A DNA stretch of 59,187 bases from Opitutaceae bacterium. GTDB taxonomy: Bacteria > Verrucomicrobiota > Verrucomicrobiia > Opitutales > Opitutaceae. Of this stretch, positions 45,038 through 54,868 are shown piece by piece. Position 1 is the stretch's first letter, and each line of letters starts with the position of its first letter. The notes under the pieces were generated by a model. That model searched no databases. It had not been told where the DNA came from and saw only the letters and a list, made by a program, of their open reading frames with translations. A program made the position numbers and the translations under genes. The DNA is taken from assembly GCA_028691845.1 (NCBI GenBank), contig JAQUYL010000002.1, forward strand, positions 187,384-246,570, given 5' to 3'.

Positions 45038-45061
45038 GCGTTTCCCTGCAGAGGGAAACGC
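45038..45061. other. GC-rich hairpin upstream of the membrane-protein gene
   Basis: GCGTTTCCC and GGGAAACGC form 9-bp perfect arms around TGCAGA. It lies between the stop of the GtrB-like gene (45118) and the GTG at 45007. No T-tract follows directly, so it is a weak terminator candidate or a transcript-stability element. Confidence 0.45.
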
Positions 45062-45117
45062 GTAGGAGAATGGATGTTTTCCGTCAACCGAGCGCGCATC
45101 AGGGGAAACCGCGGCGA

Positions 45118-46056
45118 TCAGCGAAGGGCGCCGAAGCCCTCGGCGCGATCGACGATGAACTTCGGCCGGGCGCGAACCTCCTCGTAGATGCGACCGATGT
45201 ACTCGCCCAGGATCCCGATGCCGATGAGCTGGATGCCGCCGAGAAACGAGATCAGGATCACGAGCGTCGGGTTGCCCCACAGGATCTGCCAACCCATCAG
45301 TTTATAGAAAAGGTAGATCGCCATCAGCAGGAACGAGAAGCCGGCGACGACGAAGCCGAACATCGTGCTCAGCGTGAGCGCATAGGTGGAGAAGCAGAAG
45401 ATGCCGTTGAAGCCGATGCGCAGCGACCCGACGAAACGGTTGTAGTTGGTCTGTCCGGCGAAGCGCGGCGGCCGGTCGAACGGGATCAGGCATTGCCTGA
45501 AGCCGACCACGGCGACCATGCCGCGGAGGAAGCCGTGGTGCTCCTTCAGGCGCACGACCTCCTGGACCACGCGGCGCGACATTAGGCGGAAATCGCCGGT
45601 GTTAGGCGGCACGGGCACGTCGGCGATCTTGTTGATGACCTTGTAGCCGGTGGCGGCGACGAGCTTCTTGATCCACGGCTCGCCCGTGCGTTGGCGGCGC
45701 TGCGGCAGCACGACTTCGTAGCCTTCGCGCCACTTGGCCACCATCTCCGTCAGCAACTCAGGCGGGTCCTGCAGGTCGACGTCCATGACGACGACGGCGT
45801 CGCCGCGGGAATACTCCATGCCGGCGAGGGTGGCCATGGGCTGGCCGAACCGGCGGGAAAATTTCAGCAGCTTGATGCGTTCGTCCTGCGCCCGATGCTC
45901 CAAAATAACCTCTTCCGTGCGGTCAGGGGAGGGGTCGAGGGAGAAGATGATCTCGTAGTCCTCCGTGATCGCCGACAGAAGCGGGCGGATCCGGCGCAAA
46001 AACTCGGGGATGTTCTTCTCCTCCCGGTAGACTGGCACGACGATGCTGAGCAGCAT
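45118..46056 (-). CDS. Polyprenyl-phosphate glycosyltransferase, GtrB/ArnC-like
   Basis: 312 residues. The GT-A domain has 'LSIVVPVYREEKNIPEFL', 'IIFSLDPSPDRTEEVI', 'FGQPMATLAGMEYSRGDAVVVMDVDLQDPPELL' (the DVDLQDPP motif of this family) and 'NTGDFRLMSRRVV'. Two C-terminal membrane helices (about 232-255 and 268-292) are as expected. Such enzymes load a sugar on to undecaprenyl phosphate in the cytoplasm for flipping by a GtrA-type protein, here encoded at 39094-39516. The final part 'LGEYIGRIYEEVRARPKFIV' is the canonical end. No gene-specific sugar can be assigned. Confidence 0.92.
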   Translation of the reverse strand: MLLSIVVPVYREEKNIPEFLRRIRPLLSAITEDYEIIFSLDPSPDRTEEVILEHRAQDERIKLLKFSRRFGQPMATLAGMEYSRGDAVVVMDVDLQDPPELLTEMVAKWREGYEVVLPQRRQRTGEPWIKKLVAATGYKVINKIADVPVPPNTGDFRLMSRRVVQEVVRLKEHHGFLRGMVAVVGFRQCLIPFDRPPRFAGQTNYNRFVGSLRIGFNGIFCFSTYALTLSTMFGFVVAGFSFLLMAIYLFYKLMGWQILWGNPTLVILISFLGGIQLIGIGILGEYIGRIYEEVRARPKFIVDRAEGFGALR

Positions 46057-46186
46057 AGCACGAGGTAGGTTGCACCTCGGTCCGGCCTTGACAAGCGTCG
46101 ATGCTGGGCCGCACCGCTCCCCAAGGCCCTAACTTTCGCCACCGAAAGAACGGTCGGCAAAACGGCGATGCCGCCGGGGATCTTGT

Positions 46187-46199
46187 CACGTAATACGTG
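46187..46199. promoter_or_regulatory. Short palindrome CACGTAATACGTG
   Basis: A 13-bp perfect palindrome with a single central base in the 163-bp gap between the GT9-GT2 stop and the GtrB-like start. It could be an operator for a promoter serving the second half of the glycan operon. Context is the only support. Confidence 0.25.
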
Positions 46200-46219
46200 G
46201 CAAACCTCTGCAGGGGGCA

Positions 46220-48805
46220 TTACCAACGTATGCACATTTCCAGCAGCCGGGCGGTAACGGCGCCGCGGAGCTGTGCTCGACGGGTGATGTCGTCGAGTCT
46301 GGCATGATCCGGGCTGGCGCCGTGCAGCCGGCTGCGCACGCGGTTCATCTCGTCCTGCCCCTGGGCGTGGATTTGGGCACTGGTCTTCTGCTCGTCATGC
46401 ACCCGGAAGGCGCCGAGGAAATAGGGCAGCCGGACGATGCGCAGGCCGGTCTCCTGCAGGCGCACCACCAGATCCCAGTCGAGCGCAAAATGGAAACTCG
46501 GATCGATGCCGCCGATCCGATCCCACGCGCGCTTGCGCCAGAACAGGGTTTCCTGCGGCACAAAATCGATCCAGCGCAGCGTTTCCCGATCATGCCGTGG
46601 CAGAATCCAGCGGCCGACTTCGCGGTCATGGGCATCGATGATGAGGCGGTGCCCATAGACCACGTCGACCTTGGGGTGCGCGGCGAAAAACCTTCCCACC
46701 AAAGGCAGTGCCCGCGGGGCGAGGAGATCGTCGGAGTTGAGCCAGCCCATGATGTCGTCCGGCTCCAGTTCGCCGGCCAGTCGGGCAAATCCCTTGGCAA
46801 TGGCATCGGCCTGGCCCGCGTCCGGGGCCGAATCGAGCGAGTGCAATTGCGGACGAAACCGTTCACTGATGGCCAAACTGTCATCGGTGGAGGCCCCATC
46901 TTGAACCGTATAAAGCAGTTTGGGGTATTTTTGCTCCAGCACGCTGCGCAGGGTGCTCTCGATGAAGGTGGCCTGGTTATAAGATGGAGTGACCAAGCCG
47001 ATTCTGGGCACCGAAGCTCCAGAAACCTGGATTCGGCGCAGCCGCGGATCCCAGCGGATGGGGCGAGGTTCGTATTGCCGCAAGGTGCCGAGTTGCATCC
47101 AATAACCGTCGAGCAACCGGCGGTAGAGAGATTCGCGGGCTGGTTCGGCGATCCTGGCCCTCCACCAACCGGCGGCGGCCAGGCCGATTTTGCGCAGCCA
47201 GGCGGTGGGAGCGGTGCTTTCCATGGCCATTTCCCGGATCAGGGCTTCCCGCTCCTGACAGGCGCGGTGAAGCGCCTGGAGCACATCCTCCTTTTCGCGC
47301 AGCAGATGCTGGTAGTGCCGGTGGATCGCGAGTGTGTCGCGGTTCGAGGAGTTGCGCTCCTTGTGCACGCGAAGCGAAGCTTCCAGTTCCGCGATGGTTT
47401 TGCGAAAGTCCGAGGCCCAGCCGTGGTGCTTGTTAATCAGCGCCTCGCGTTCGTCACAGGTACGCTTTAGGGCCGCGATCTCGCTTAGGCGTTCGTCGGC
47501 CAACGCGACCGTCTCTTCGAATTGTTGCTGCCGCGCCAGATGGGCGACTTCTCTCTCACGAGCCAGCGTGAAGGTCTTGCCCATGATCGCCAGCGCGGCA
47601 TCGGGCAGGCTGCGAAGCGCGCGCACCTCGGATTCAGGAGCGTCGTGCCGACGCCGCAGGTCGGCGATTGCCTGCTGCACCTCGGTGACGCCGATTAATT
47701 GGATGCACGGCGCGTCGCCGAACGGGCAGTCCCAGCCGCAGCCAAAACAGGGCAGGGGATGCACCAACGAGACCGCCTGCCGGGCGGCGGGTTGGAAGCG
47801 CGGCCAGGTCCCGCCGCCAAAGATCGCCACGACAGGTCGGTCGAGCGCGGCGGCCAGGTGCATGGCGCCGGTGTCGTTGCCGAGGTAAAGCGTCGAGCGC
47901 GCGAGCAACGCCGCCAGCATGGGCAGCCCGTCCTCGCCGCCAAGCCACAGCGCCGGGGCAGACGTGCCGGTTCCGGCCGGTCCGGCGGCTGCGGCGCGCA
48001 CGTCTTCGAGGTAGGCGCGTTCGCTTTCATGCCCAACCAGCAGCGCTGGGAGCTGGTGTTCCTTGCGCAGCCAGCGCAGCGTCGCGGCAAACCGGTCGGC
48101 GGGCCAGGTCTTGATGCGCACGTTGGCGAAGCCGGCGGCGGCGCAGACGGCAAAATTTCCCGGTTCCAATCCCAGTTCACGCAGCCTGGTGTCGGCGGCC
48201 TGCAGCATTGCGGCATCGACTTCGAGGGCCGGCGGCGCGCGATCGACGACGCGGCCCAGCAGATGCTCGGCGAGACAGTAATTACGCTGCCAGTCTTGTG
48301 CATGGGCCGAGTAGGCGACCGTTTCATGGAACGCCTGAACGCTGCTGGTGCCGAGGAACAGGCGCAGTTGTTGGGCGTGAAAAGGATCGTCGTCCAGCGG
48401 GCCGAGGGCCAGCCGCCGCGCCTGGGCGCATCCGATGGCGAGGGCCGGCTCCAGCCAGTTGCGACGCGGGCAAGCCGCGACGACAAGCTCGGGAGCAAGT
48501 TCGGCAGCCACCGAGCGCAGCCGGGACAACTCCGGCCCGCACTCGCCAGGTTTCTGGACAAAGGGATCGATCGAAGTCGGCAGCCACTCGATGCCGGGGA
48601 CGAGCAGCGGGGCCAGTTCCAGATAGGGTTGCCGGATGACAACCGCGATCCTCGTTTGCGGCCACGCGGCGCGCAGGCAGCGCAAGGTCGGGCTGAACAG
48701 CACCAAGTCTCCCATTGTGTCCGGCCGGATAAAGAGCGCCGTCCGCGGCACAGAGGCGGACCGGGTGGACGATGACGACGGAGCGTTGAAGAGGGATGTC
48801 GTCAT
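46220..48805 (-). CDS. GT9 heptosyltransferase-like domain fused to a GT2 glycosyltransferase
   Basis: 861 residues from the ATG at 48805, 4 bp after the upstream stop. Residues 20-370 match family 9 (WaaC/RfaF-type): 'ALFIRPDTMGDLVLFSPTLRCL', 'VRIKTWPADRFAATLRWL', and 'STLYLGNDTGAMHLAAALDRPVVAIFGGGTWPRF' (the GNDTGxxH donor loop). A coiled coil follows (about 395-530). The C-terminal GT2 starts near 600 ('IGLVTPSYNQATFIESTLRS', 'VQDGASTDDS', 'WLNSDDLLAP', 'PQETLFWRKRAWDRIGGIDPSFHFALDWDLV'), very like the GT2 at 30745-32097. Family 9 enzymes transfer heptose, which fits the heptose genes 11-20 kb away; usual donors are ADP-heptoses, here GDP-heptose is more likely available. Confidence 0.88.
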   Translation of the reverse strand: MTTSLFNAPSSSSTRSASVPRTALFIRPDTMGDLVLFSPTLRCLRAAWPQTRIAVVIRQPYLELAPLLVPGIEWLPTSIDPFVQKPGECGPELSRLRSVAAELAPELVVAACPRRNWLEPALAIGCAQARRLALGPLDDDPFHAQQLRLFLGTSSVQAFHETVAYSAHAQDWQRNYCLAEHLLGRVVDRAPPALEVDAAMLQAADTRLRELGLEPGNFAVCAAAGFANVRIKTWPADRFAATLRWLRKEHQLPALLVGHESERAYLEDVRAAAAGPAGTGTSAPALWLGGEDGLPMLAALLARSTLYLGNDTGAMHLAAALDRPVVAIFGGGTWPRFQPAARQAVSLVHPLPCFGCGWDCPFGDAPCIQLIGVTEVQQAIADLRRRHDAPESEVRALRSLPDAALAIMGKTFTLAREREVAHLARQQQFEETVALADERLSEIAALKRTCDEREALINKHHGWASDFRKTIAELEASLRVHKERNSSNRDTLAIHRHYQHLLREKEDVLQALHRACQEREALIREMAMESTAPTAWLRKIGLAAAGWWRARIAEPARESLYRRLLDGYWMQLGTLRQYEPRPIRWDPRLRRIQVSGASVPRIGLVTPSYNQATFIESTLRSVLEQKYPKLLYTVQDGASTDDSLAISERFRPQLHSLDSAPDAGQADAIAKGFARLAGELEPDDIMGWLNSDDLLAPRALPLVGRFFAAHPKVDVVYGHRLIIDAHDREVGRWILPRHDRETLRWIDFVPQETLFWRKRAWDRIGGIDPSFHFALDWDLVVRLQETGLRIVRLPYFLGAFRVHDEQKTSAQIHAQGQDEMNRVRSRLHGASPDHARLDDITRRAQLRGAVTARLLEMCIRW

Positions 48806-48809
48806 GCTC

Positions 48810-51800
48810 CTAGGATTTGGCGCGGAGTTCGATCGTAAGCAGCCGTGCTGCACGCTGGCGGTTGTCCGGTGCCGGGAGCGGATACTCCTTTTCGAAACCC
48901 AGCTCAAGCTGTTCGATGGAGGACTCGGCTGGGAGCGTGAAATGCAGTTCGTTGCCGCCGGGTCTGAGCTCGCGGGAGCCGAGAGACTGACCGCCTGACT
49001 TCAGTTCCACCCTGCTGGTTCCACTTCCACTCCATCCGGGATATTCCAGTCGCAGCACCAACTCGCGCGGTTCCTGCCTCGAGGGGAGGGTGACTGTCGC
49101 GCGCCGTTCCATCCAACCGTCCTGGTCGACGCCGGTGGCGGCGAGGCGCGGGGAACTGGTGCCGGTGAAGTCCCAAAGCTTCTGTCCTGCCGGGAGAATT
49201 TCCAACAGTTCCAGTTTGGCGGAGACCGGCCGCTCGTCGCCGTTGGGCAAAGCCGCTTGCGCGGTGAAGCGAAGGGCCAGCCGGGTCGTGGCGGCGGCCT
49301 GCTCCACCGGCAGGAGCCAGTCGAAGCAACCAGTCCGGGTGGGCAATTCGTATTTGCGACCGTTGCACGTCACCTGGAGCGTGCCGCGACCGAGCGGAGC
49401 GCCGGGCAGCTCGGGAACGAAACCGCGCAGGAGCACCGCCCCTCCGGCTTCACTCGGGCCGAGGACGAATTCGCTCGCTGGGGAAAGCCAGCCATCCTCG
49501 TAGGCGCCGGAGAATTCGAGCGCTTCGGCCGTGGCGAGATCTTCGGGGAAATGCGCGATCTTCACTGGCCGGACCAATTGTTGGTAGACTTCCGGGCTGA
49601 GGGCCGAGATATCGCGGCCCCAGCCGACAATCCGCCGGAAATCCAATGGCACTTGTCGATTGTAGAGCGCCTTTAATCCCTGTCGTCGATCCCGCAGGGT
49701 TTGGGGAATCTCGCCGAAATCTATTGCCAAATAGGCCACACCATCATGCCACTGTGGCTTCAACGGGCCAATGATGCGGTTGAAGGCTCCGTGGCCGACC
49801 GCTCCCAAGGGGAGATCTTCCGCCCCGTGAACCTTGGCGCGGGCATTCCAACCCGTACGTTGATAGAGCAGGGTGCGGGTGGCGGCAATGCGGAGGTAGA
49901 TCTCCGGGGTTGGCCGTTCCACTCGCAGGAGCGTAAAACGCCCAAGCCCGTTGCAATCGTGTCCGGGCGCGTAGCGGTCGGGCTCCTGTTGAAAGAGGGC
50001 AATGCGTCGGCGATCTCCCAGGTAGTAGTGGTTGCCTCGACCGGAATGAACGAAGATCAGCCGATTGTGCAGGTCGGCCGTGGGCTGGATTACGAAGAGG
50101 CGCTCAATCTCAGGCGGAGCGGCTACTCCGAATTTGTTGAAAAGGGAAAGCTGAGGGGCGAGGGAAAGGAAATACTCGGTGCTCTGCGTTCCGGCTGGCA
50201 CGACGAATTCGGTGAACCAAAGCTTGGCCCGGGTCGTGGCGACCGTGGTGTGATAACTGGTAAAGGAGGGCGTCTGCTCCATCTGGGAGTAGTGAGGATG
50301 GAGCTTAAGGGCCCAGTTCGGATGCCGGTAATCCGTCAACACCACCGGCTCGAAGAAATTGCGCGAGACCAGCGCCAGGTCATGTCCGCGGAGTTCGGAA
50401 GCGGCGAATTTGGCTGCGACCACGTTCTCGGTCGCCCCGAGTATGCGTGTCGTGGTCGCTTCGGGCGGAGGGATCCGTATGCCGAGCTTGGACGCATATC
50501 GCAGCTCAGTGATCCCTCCCGAATGCAGGCCGAGCGAAGCATTGACATAATGCAGGGCAGTGGGAGCGGTCGTGGCCAGGCAGATGACGACTATCGCTGG
50601 AACGCACACCTTGGTTCGCGGCAGACGCAGTGCCCACCACGCCAGGGTGCCCGTCAGCGCCGGCTGCATGAACATGGCTAACTTGTAGAGCCCGAAATCA
50701 TTTCCTCCGGTAAACAGACGCACGGCGACTGCCATTTGCACCAGCAGCAGCAAAGCGACAGGTGTGCCTCGCACTGATTCCCGGATGGCGCCCCATAATA
50801 TCGCCACGCTCAGGCCCATGCCGGCTACAATGGAGAGAGTAACCGCGGGCTCCGGGTAATCATAGGCGATCGGCATCCAGCCGAAGAGATTGGCGAAGCC
50901 GGTGGGCAGGAGAAAAAAGGGAAACAGCGAAAGCGTCAGGTCGTTTTCATGGACCGCCGAGGTAAACTGTTTCACAAAGGTGAAGGTATATGACAGCAGG
51001 TTGTGCCGCAGCAGGAGTGTCACGCCGGCCAGCGTGAAGATGGCCAAGGCCAGGCTGCCGGTGGGCAGCGTCTTTTGTCGCAGCCACCGGACCACGATGA
51101 CCCCAGCCACTGTCAGTACGGCAAACGGGGTCACTTCCGGGTAATAGACGCACAGCGCGGCGCAAAGGATCGCAGGCAGGGTTGCTTGGCGAAGGCAGTC
51201 GCGCGTCCTCCGGATGCGGAGATCGCGGGTAAGCGTTGAGATGGCGGCAAGCAGCAGGGCCAGCCCCCCCACTTGGGCGATCAACTGATAGAGCGTGCCG
51301 AGCATGAACAGCGGGCTTACGGCGAGCAGCCAGGCTGCCGCCATTGCCCAGCCTCGGTCTTTGCCGCGGTGCAGCACGAGCGCGCCGGTGCTGAAGACCT
51401 GCGTGAGGGCGAGAGCAAGGATCACCGGCATGAAAAGCTGTGTTGCCTTCAGTCCGGTTAGTCCGACCACCCAGGCGAGGATGTGCTCGCTTCCGAAGCG
51501 CATCATGTCGGACACATGCATATACCAATACGTGCTGGCGAAGTCGCCACCGTTGAGCTGCGCATTGGTGGGCAGGTCGTAGAAGCCCCGGTCGGCAAAG
51601 CGCTCCGCCGCCAGACAGTAGTTGGCCATGTCGTCGTTGGCGTAGCTTACCCAGTTGAAACCGTACCGCAGTGCCGGCCAGCCGGTCCACAACCAGGCAA
51701 AACATGCGGCCAGGGAAAATGGGATCATGGCACGCCAAGGGATGCTTGGCTTCCGCCAGTATAAGATGCTTCCGGCTGCGACACTCCAGCCGAGGGTCAG

Positions 51801-51998
51801 CGGCCAGGCGCAAAGACGCAGCGGACAACCGGCCTGGTTGAACACCATCAGGCTGAGCACGATTGTCGCCAATCCGATGGAGGGCGCCAGCAACCATGAT
51901 CGCAGAAGCCCGATCCGCGGGTTGACGGCGGCGGCAATCGCCTGGCCCACCATGGTCCAGAAGATGAATAGGATTATGGAAAGCCCGAGCGCAGCCAT
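48810..51998 (-). CDS. Very large membrane protein with C-terminal soluble region
   Basis: 1062 residues. About 13 hydrophobic helices fill residues 1-480, with a loop 'RYGFNWVSYANDDMANYCLAAERFADRGFYDLP' that carries the D-D pair frequently seen in GT-C first loops. The remaining ~580 residues are extracytoplasmic and beta-rich, ending 'ELGFEKEYPLPAPDNRQ'. I do not recognise a named family. The gene is tightly coupled to the GT9-GT2 gene (4-bp gap) and follows the pyruvyl-transferase gene by 49 bp. A role as membrane glycosyltransferase or ligase is a guess from context. Confidence 0.7.
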   Translation of the reverse strand: MAALGLSIILFIFWTMVGQAIAAAVNPRIGLLRSWLLAPSIGLATIVLSLMVFNQAGCPLRLCAWPLTLGWSVAAGSILYWRKPSIPWRAMIPFSLAACFAWLWTGWPALRYGFNWVSYANDDMANYCLAAERFADRGFYDLPTNAQLNGGDFASTYWYMHVSDMMRFGSEHILAWVVGLTGLKATQLFMPVILALALTQVFSTGALVLHRGKDRGWAMAAAWLLAVSPLFMLGTLYQLIAQVGGLALLLAAISTLTRDLRIRRTRDCLRQATLPAILCAALCVYYPEVTPFAVLTVAGVIVVRWLRQKTLPTGSLALAIFTLAGVTLLLRHNLLSYTFTFVKQFTSAVHENDLTLSLFPFFLLPTGFANLFGWMPIAYDYPEPAVTLSIVAGMGLSVAILWGAIRESVRGTPVALLLLVQMAVAVRLFTGGNDFGLYKLAMFMQPALTGTLAWWALRLPRTKVCVPAIVVICLATTAPTALHYVNASLGLHSGGITELRYASKLGIRIPPPEATTTRILGATENVVAAKFAASELRGHDLALVSRNFFEPVVLTDYRHPNWALKLHPHYSQMEQTPSFTSYHTTVATTRAKLWFTEFVVPAGTQSTEYFLSLAPQLSLFNKFGVAAPPEIERLFVIQPTADLHNRLIFVHSGRGNHYYLGDRRRIALFQQEPDRYAPGHDCNGLGRFTLLRVERPTPEIYLRIAATRTLLYQRTGWNARAKVHGAEDLPLGAVGHGAFNRIIGPLKPQWHDGVAYLAIDFGEIPQTLRDRRQGLKALYNRQVPLDFRRIVGWGRDISALSPEVYQQLVRPVKIAHFPEDLATAEALEFSGAYEDGWLSPASEFVLGPSEAGGAVLLRGFVPELPGAPLGRGTLQVTCNGRKYELPTRTGCFDWLLPVEQAAATTRLALRFTAQAALPNGDERPVSAKLELLEILPAGQKLWDFTGTSSPRLAATGVDQDGWMERRATVTLPSRQEPRELVLRLEYPGWSGSGTSRVELKSGGQSLGSRELRPGGNELHFTLPAESSIEQLELGFEKEYPLPAPDNRQRAARLLTIELRAKS

Positions 51999-52047
51999 TT
52001 AGCGCGTCACGTTCGCATAGTTCATGCTTGCGCGACGAGCTTGTTTT

Positions 52048-53103
52048 TTAGGGCGCGCTCAATCCGATGGTCGCGGCAAAATCCACGCAGGCTTGCCGTG
52101 CCTTGCTGGCGAACTGCGCTAGCTGCGTTCGTGGCGGGGGATTGCTGCGCTGCAGCTTCTCAGCCAACGCGGTCTCCCGGGCAGAAGGCTCGAGTGTCAG
52201 ATACCCACAGTCGATCGCCGCGCCGCGCAGCTTCTCGTTGGTGGCGATCACCACGGCACGCGAGCCGGCCCAGGCCCCGGCCAGCGTGGCGTGATAGCGT
52301 GCACTCAACAGCCATTCGCCGCTCGGCCAGCGGGCGAGCGACTCCTCGGGCGTGGCGGCGCGGCTGTCCGCGACCTGCAGGCGCCATCGCCCTTGCGCGG
52401 ATGGGGGCAGTTGATCGAACAGTTCCTGTTCCGCGCCCGGCAGCCGGCGCGATTCCTGCGCCAGCCACACCCGTTCGGTTGCGGGCAGTCGCTCCAGTGC
52501 GGCGAGGGCGGCCGGCAGGCCCGGCCAGTCGGCATAGTCGAAATTCAGCACGGCGGTGAGTCTGCCGGCGGCGGCGACGGGCGGGGAATGCTGCGCGAAA
52601 AACAGGTGCGCCAGATCGGCGCCCAGGCGAATCCGTCCGCCGGGAAGCGCGCGGGAAAGTTTCTCCGCGGTGTCGGCATCGCGGGGCCAGACGATCTCGG
52701 CCTGCGCACAGACGGCACGGACTTCCGGCAGCGCGTAGGCGGCCGAGTCCTGCCCTCCCACGCCGAGGAAAAACATCGGCTTGTGCGCGCGCGCGCATTG
52801 GTGCGCTTCGGCGATCAGGTGATCGATGAACCAGCGCGACACCGCGCATTGAAATGGCGAGCCGCCGAGCCCGAGCCAGACGTCGCACTGTTCGATGCAA
52901 CTGCGTCGTGTCGGTTCGTCGTAGGGGAGCCAGTCGATTTCGGGGAAACGCCGGCGTAGCGGCTCCAGCGCGTGCGGCACGCAGCAAGTGAGGCGCATCT
53001 GGTCCTTCCACGGCCGCATGGCGGCGAGGAAGCCCGCCAGCATGAAATCGTCGCCGAGGTTGCCGGCGCCGAAGAAATGGTGGCCAATGTGGATGGCCTT
53101 CAC
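52048..53103 (-). CDS. Polysaccharide pyruvyl transferase family protein
   Basis: 351 residues from the GTG at 53103, four bases after the tpsB stop; the frame is open upstream but inside tpsB. Family features are the N-terminal 'IHIGHHFFGAGNLGDDFML' (consensus G..N.GD...), 'CDVWLGLGGSPFQ', 'FFLGVGGQDSAAY', 'EIVWPRDADTAEKL' and 'GEWLLSARYHATLAGAWAGSRAVVI' (the late S.R.H motif). Members add ketal pyruvate to sugar residues of exopolysaccharides or secondary cell-wall polymers. The G-G-S-P-F-Q motif varies from the usual GGGSL. It is the second gene of the long - strand run that starts with tpsB. Confidence 0.82.
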   Translation of the reverse strand: MKAIHIGHHFFGAGNLGDDFMLAGFLAAMRPWKDQMRLTCCVPHALEPLRRRFPEIDWLPYDEPTRRSCIEQCDVWLGLGGSPFQCAVSRWFIDHLIAEAHQCARAHKPMFFLGVGGQDSAAYALPEVRAVCAQAEIVWPRDADTAEKLSRALPGGRIRLGADLAHLFFAQHSPPVAAAGRLTAVLNFDYADWPGLPAALAALERLPATERVWLAQESRRLPGAEQELFDQLPPSAQGRWRLQVADSRAATPEESLARWPSGEWLLSARYHATLAGAWAGSRAVVIATNEKLRGAAIDCGYLTLEPSARETALAEKLQRSNPPPRTQLAQFASKARQACVDFAATIGLSAP

Positions 53104-53107
53104 GTCA

Positions 53108-54868
53108 TCAATAGGCGATCGTCGCCTGGATGTGCCCGCGGCTGCGGTTGGGCTGGCGGAACGTGGTATTGCGCAACTGCCAGCCATAATCGGCGGAGAG
53201 GCTGAAGGCATTGCCCGCGTTGCAGCGCAGCCCGATGCCTGCGCCCATGAGCGGATCCAGCGGAATATCTGAGGAGAACCGGTGTTTGTAGGCCACTTTC
53301 CCGCAGTCCCAAAAGGTCAATAAACGAGTTTGGAGCGGCGGGAGTTTTGTGTTCGCAGAGCGCAGGCGGAGGGGAGTCGTCCATTGAGGGGCTTGGAATT
53401 CGTTGCTCACGATCCAGCCCTCGTCCCCTGTGAAAATCCGCTCGTCATATCCCCTCACGGTGCCTTGGCCGCCGATGCTGAGCTGTTCGGTGCCGAGCAG
53501 ATTGGTGCTGGCTAGTTGCAGAACTACCCGGGAAAACACCTGCCATTGGCCGGGCAGCCGGGTCAGGCGCTGGATTTGCATCTGGCCGACGGCATACCTC
53601 GACGTGGAACCGTAACGCGTGCTGGCAAAGGCCAGATCGGTATTGCGGGAGTCGATACTGCCGGGGCTGAGGCTCAGGTTGAGGCCGAGGGATGTGGCGC
53701 CGTATGCGTCGCGGCGCAGAACGGTGGTCCCGAAGGAAGCCTGATAGACATCATTCTCGCTTGATGAGATCTGATATCCTCCGAATTCAAAGTTGTTGTT
53801 CGTACGCTTGAAATCCAAACCGGCGGAGAATTCCATGGACCAGGGGCCTGCCGTTACCGGGGCGATGTAGCGCAGGGAAGTCAGCAGGCTCTTGCCTTTC
53901 AGGTTGAACAGCCCATCGGCGAAACTGGGTTGCTGCGTTCCATAGGCGGCGGCAAGCTGCAGGTAATGATGCCAGGGCAGCGGAATGCGGTAATCGCCGC
54001 TGTGGGTCTGGGAAAGGCGCAGCCGGTCCGTAGTGGTGAATTGATACGAGGCCAGGTGGTCGAGCCCCCATGCGTTGCCGAACTGGATTGCGGCAGTGTA
54101 GCGGTTCTCGCCGAGCAGGGCAGGGCCAGTGTTGTCGTAGGAACAGGCCAGACGCAAGGGCAGGACTTCCTGCGTGAAAATGAGGAGGTCTTTGCTGTTG
54201 GCCTGATTCGGAAGATTGTTCAAGACCACCTGTATGTGTCGGAACGGATTTGCATTGGCCCAGTTCACGGCTTCGTCGAGGGTCGACAGGCGGATTTCGT
54301 CGCCGGGCTTGATGCCGAGCTTCGCCTCGAGCAGTTCGCGGCTGAACCAGCGGTTGCCCGAAAACTTGAGCTGGTTGTAGCGGCCGATCGTCACCACGAG
54401 CCGCAGGTCTCCTGTCGCCACGTTCTGGTTGGGGATCTGCACATCAACGATCGGCCGGTCGTGGTTTTTCAGGTAATTGCTGATCTCGGGAACGAGACGA
54501 TTGAGCAATTCAATCGTGATGGACTGATCGAAATATGACGCCATCACTGCGGCAAATTCGGCGGTGGCGAGCAGCGGCACTTCTTGCGCGATCACTGGCC
54601 CGGCTTCCGGGGGAGGCTGCAGCGCCGTCACTTTCGTCTCGGTATCAGCAATTAGGATCCGTCTCAGGCGGTAGGCGCTTGTTTCTGCGTGCAGGGGGAT
54701 CCCGACTGCGCAAGCGAGGGTTGCCATCACGACTTTCGCGACGAAACCGGACAGAAGGTTCTTCTTGTAGCGGAGGAAGGAGTAGAGAAAGGGCATGCGA
54801 CGTTTGGCGATGAAGGTGATTTGCGACCAACTCCCCGCAAACATGTTCATTGTCAATCCGCATAGCAT
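53108..54868 (-). CDS. TpsB outer-membrane transporter (two-partner secretion, ShlB/FhaC/HecB family)
   Basis: 586 residues from the ATG at 54868; ATGs at 54850, 54844 and 54796 are alternatives, and a strong AAGGAGG lies too close (1 nt) to the first. A long N-terminal leader ends near IPLHAETS. Then POTRA-type repeats (about 65-215: 'IEVVN'-like strands with 'LEAKLGIKPGDEIRLSTLDEAVNWANANPFRHIQVVL') and a 16-strand barrel (about 235-586). The barrel holds 'LSIGGQGTVRGYDERIF', the conserved VRGY motif of the family, and ends in aromatic Y (TIAY). It exports the divergently encoded TpsA protein. The pyruvyl-transferase gene starts 4 bp after its stop. Confidence 0.9.
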   Translation of the reverse strand: MLCGLTMNMFAGSWSQITFIAKRRMPFLYSFLRYKKNLLSGFVAKVVMATLACAVGIPLHAETSAYRLRRILIADTETKVTALQPPPEAGPVIAQEVPLLATAEFAAVMASYFDQSITIELLNRLVPEISNYLKNHDRPIVDVQIPNQNVATGDLRLVVTIGRYNQLKFSGNRWFSRELLEAKLGIKPGDEIRLSTLDEAVNWANANPFRHIQVVLNNLPNQANSKDLLIFTQEVLPLRLACSYDNTGPALLGENRYTAAIQFGNAWGLDHLASYQFTTTDRLRLSQTHSGDYRIPLPWHHYLQLAAAYGTQQPSFADGLFNLKGKSLLTSLRYIAPVTAGPWSMEFSAGLDFKRTNNNFEFGGYQISSSENDVYQASFGTTVLRRDAYGATSLGLNLSLSPGSIDSRNTDLAFASTRYGSTSRYAVGQMQIQRLTRLPGQWQVFSRVVLQLASTNLLGTEQLSIGGQGTVRGYDERIFTGDEGWIVSNEFQAPQWTTPLRLRSANTKLPPLQTRLLTFWDCGKVAYKHRFSSDIPLDPLMGAGIGLRCNAGNAFSLSADYGWQLRNTTFRQPNRSRGHIQATIAY

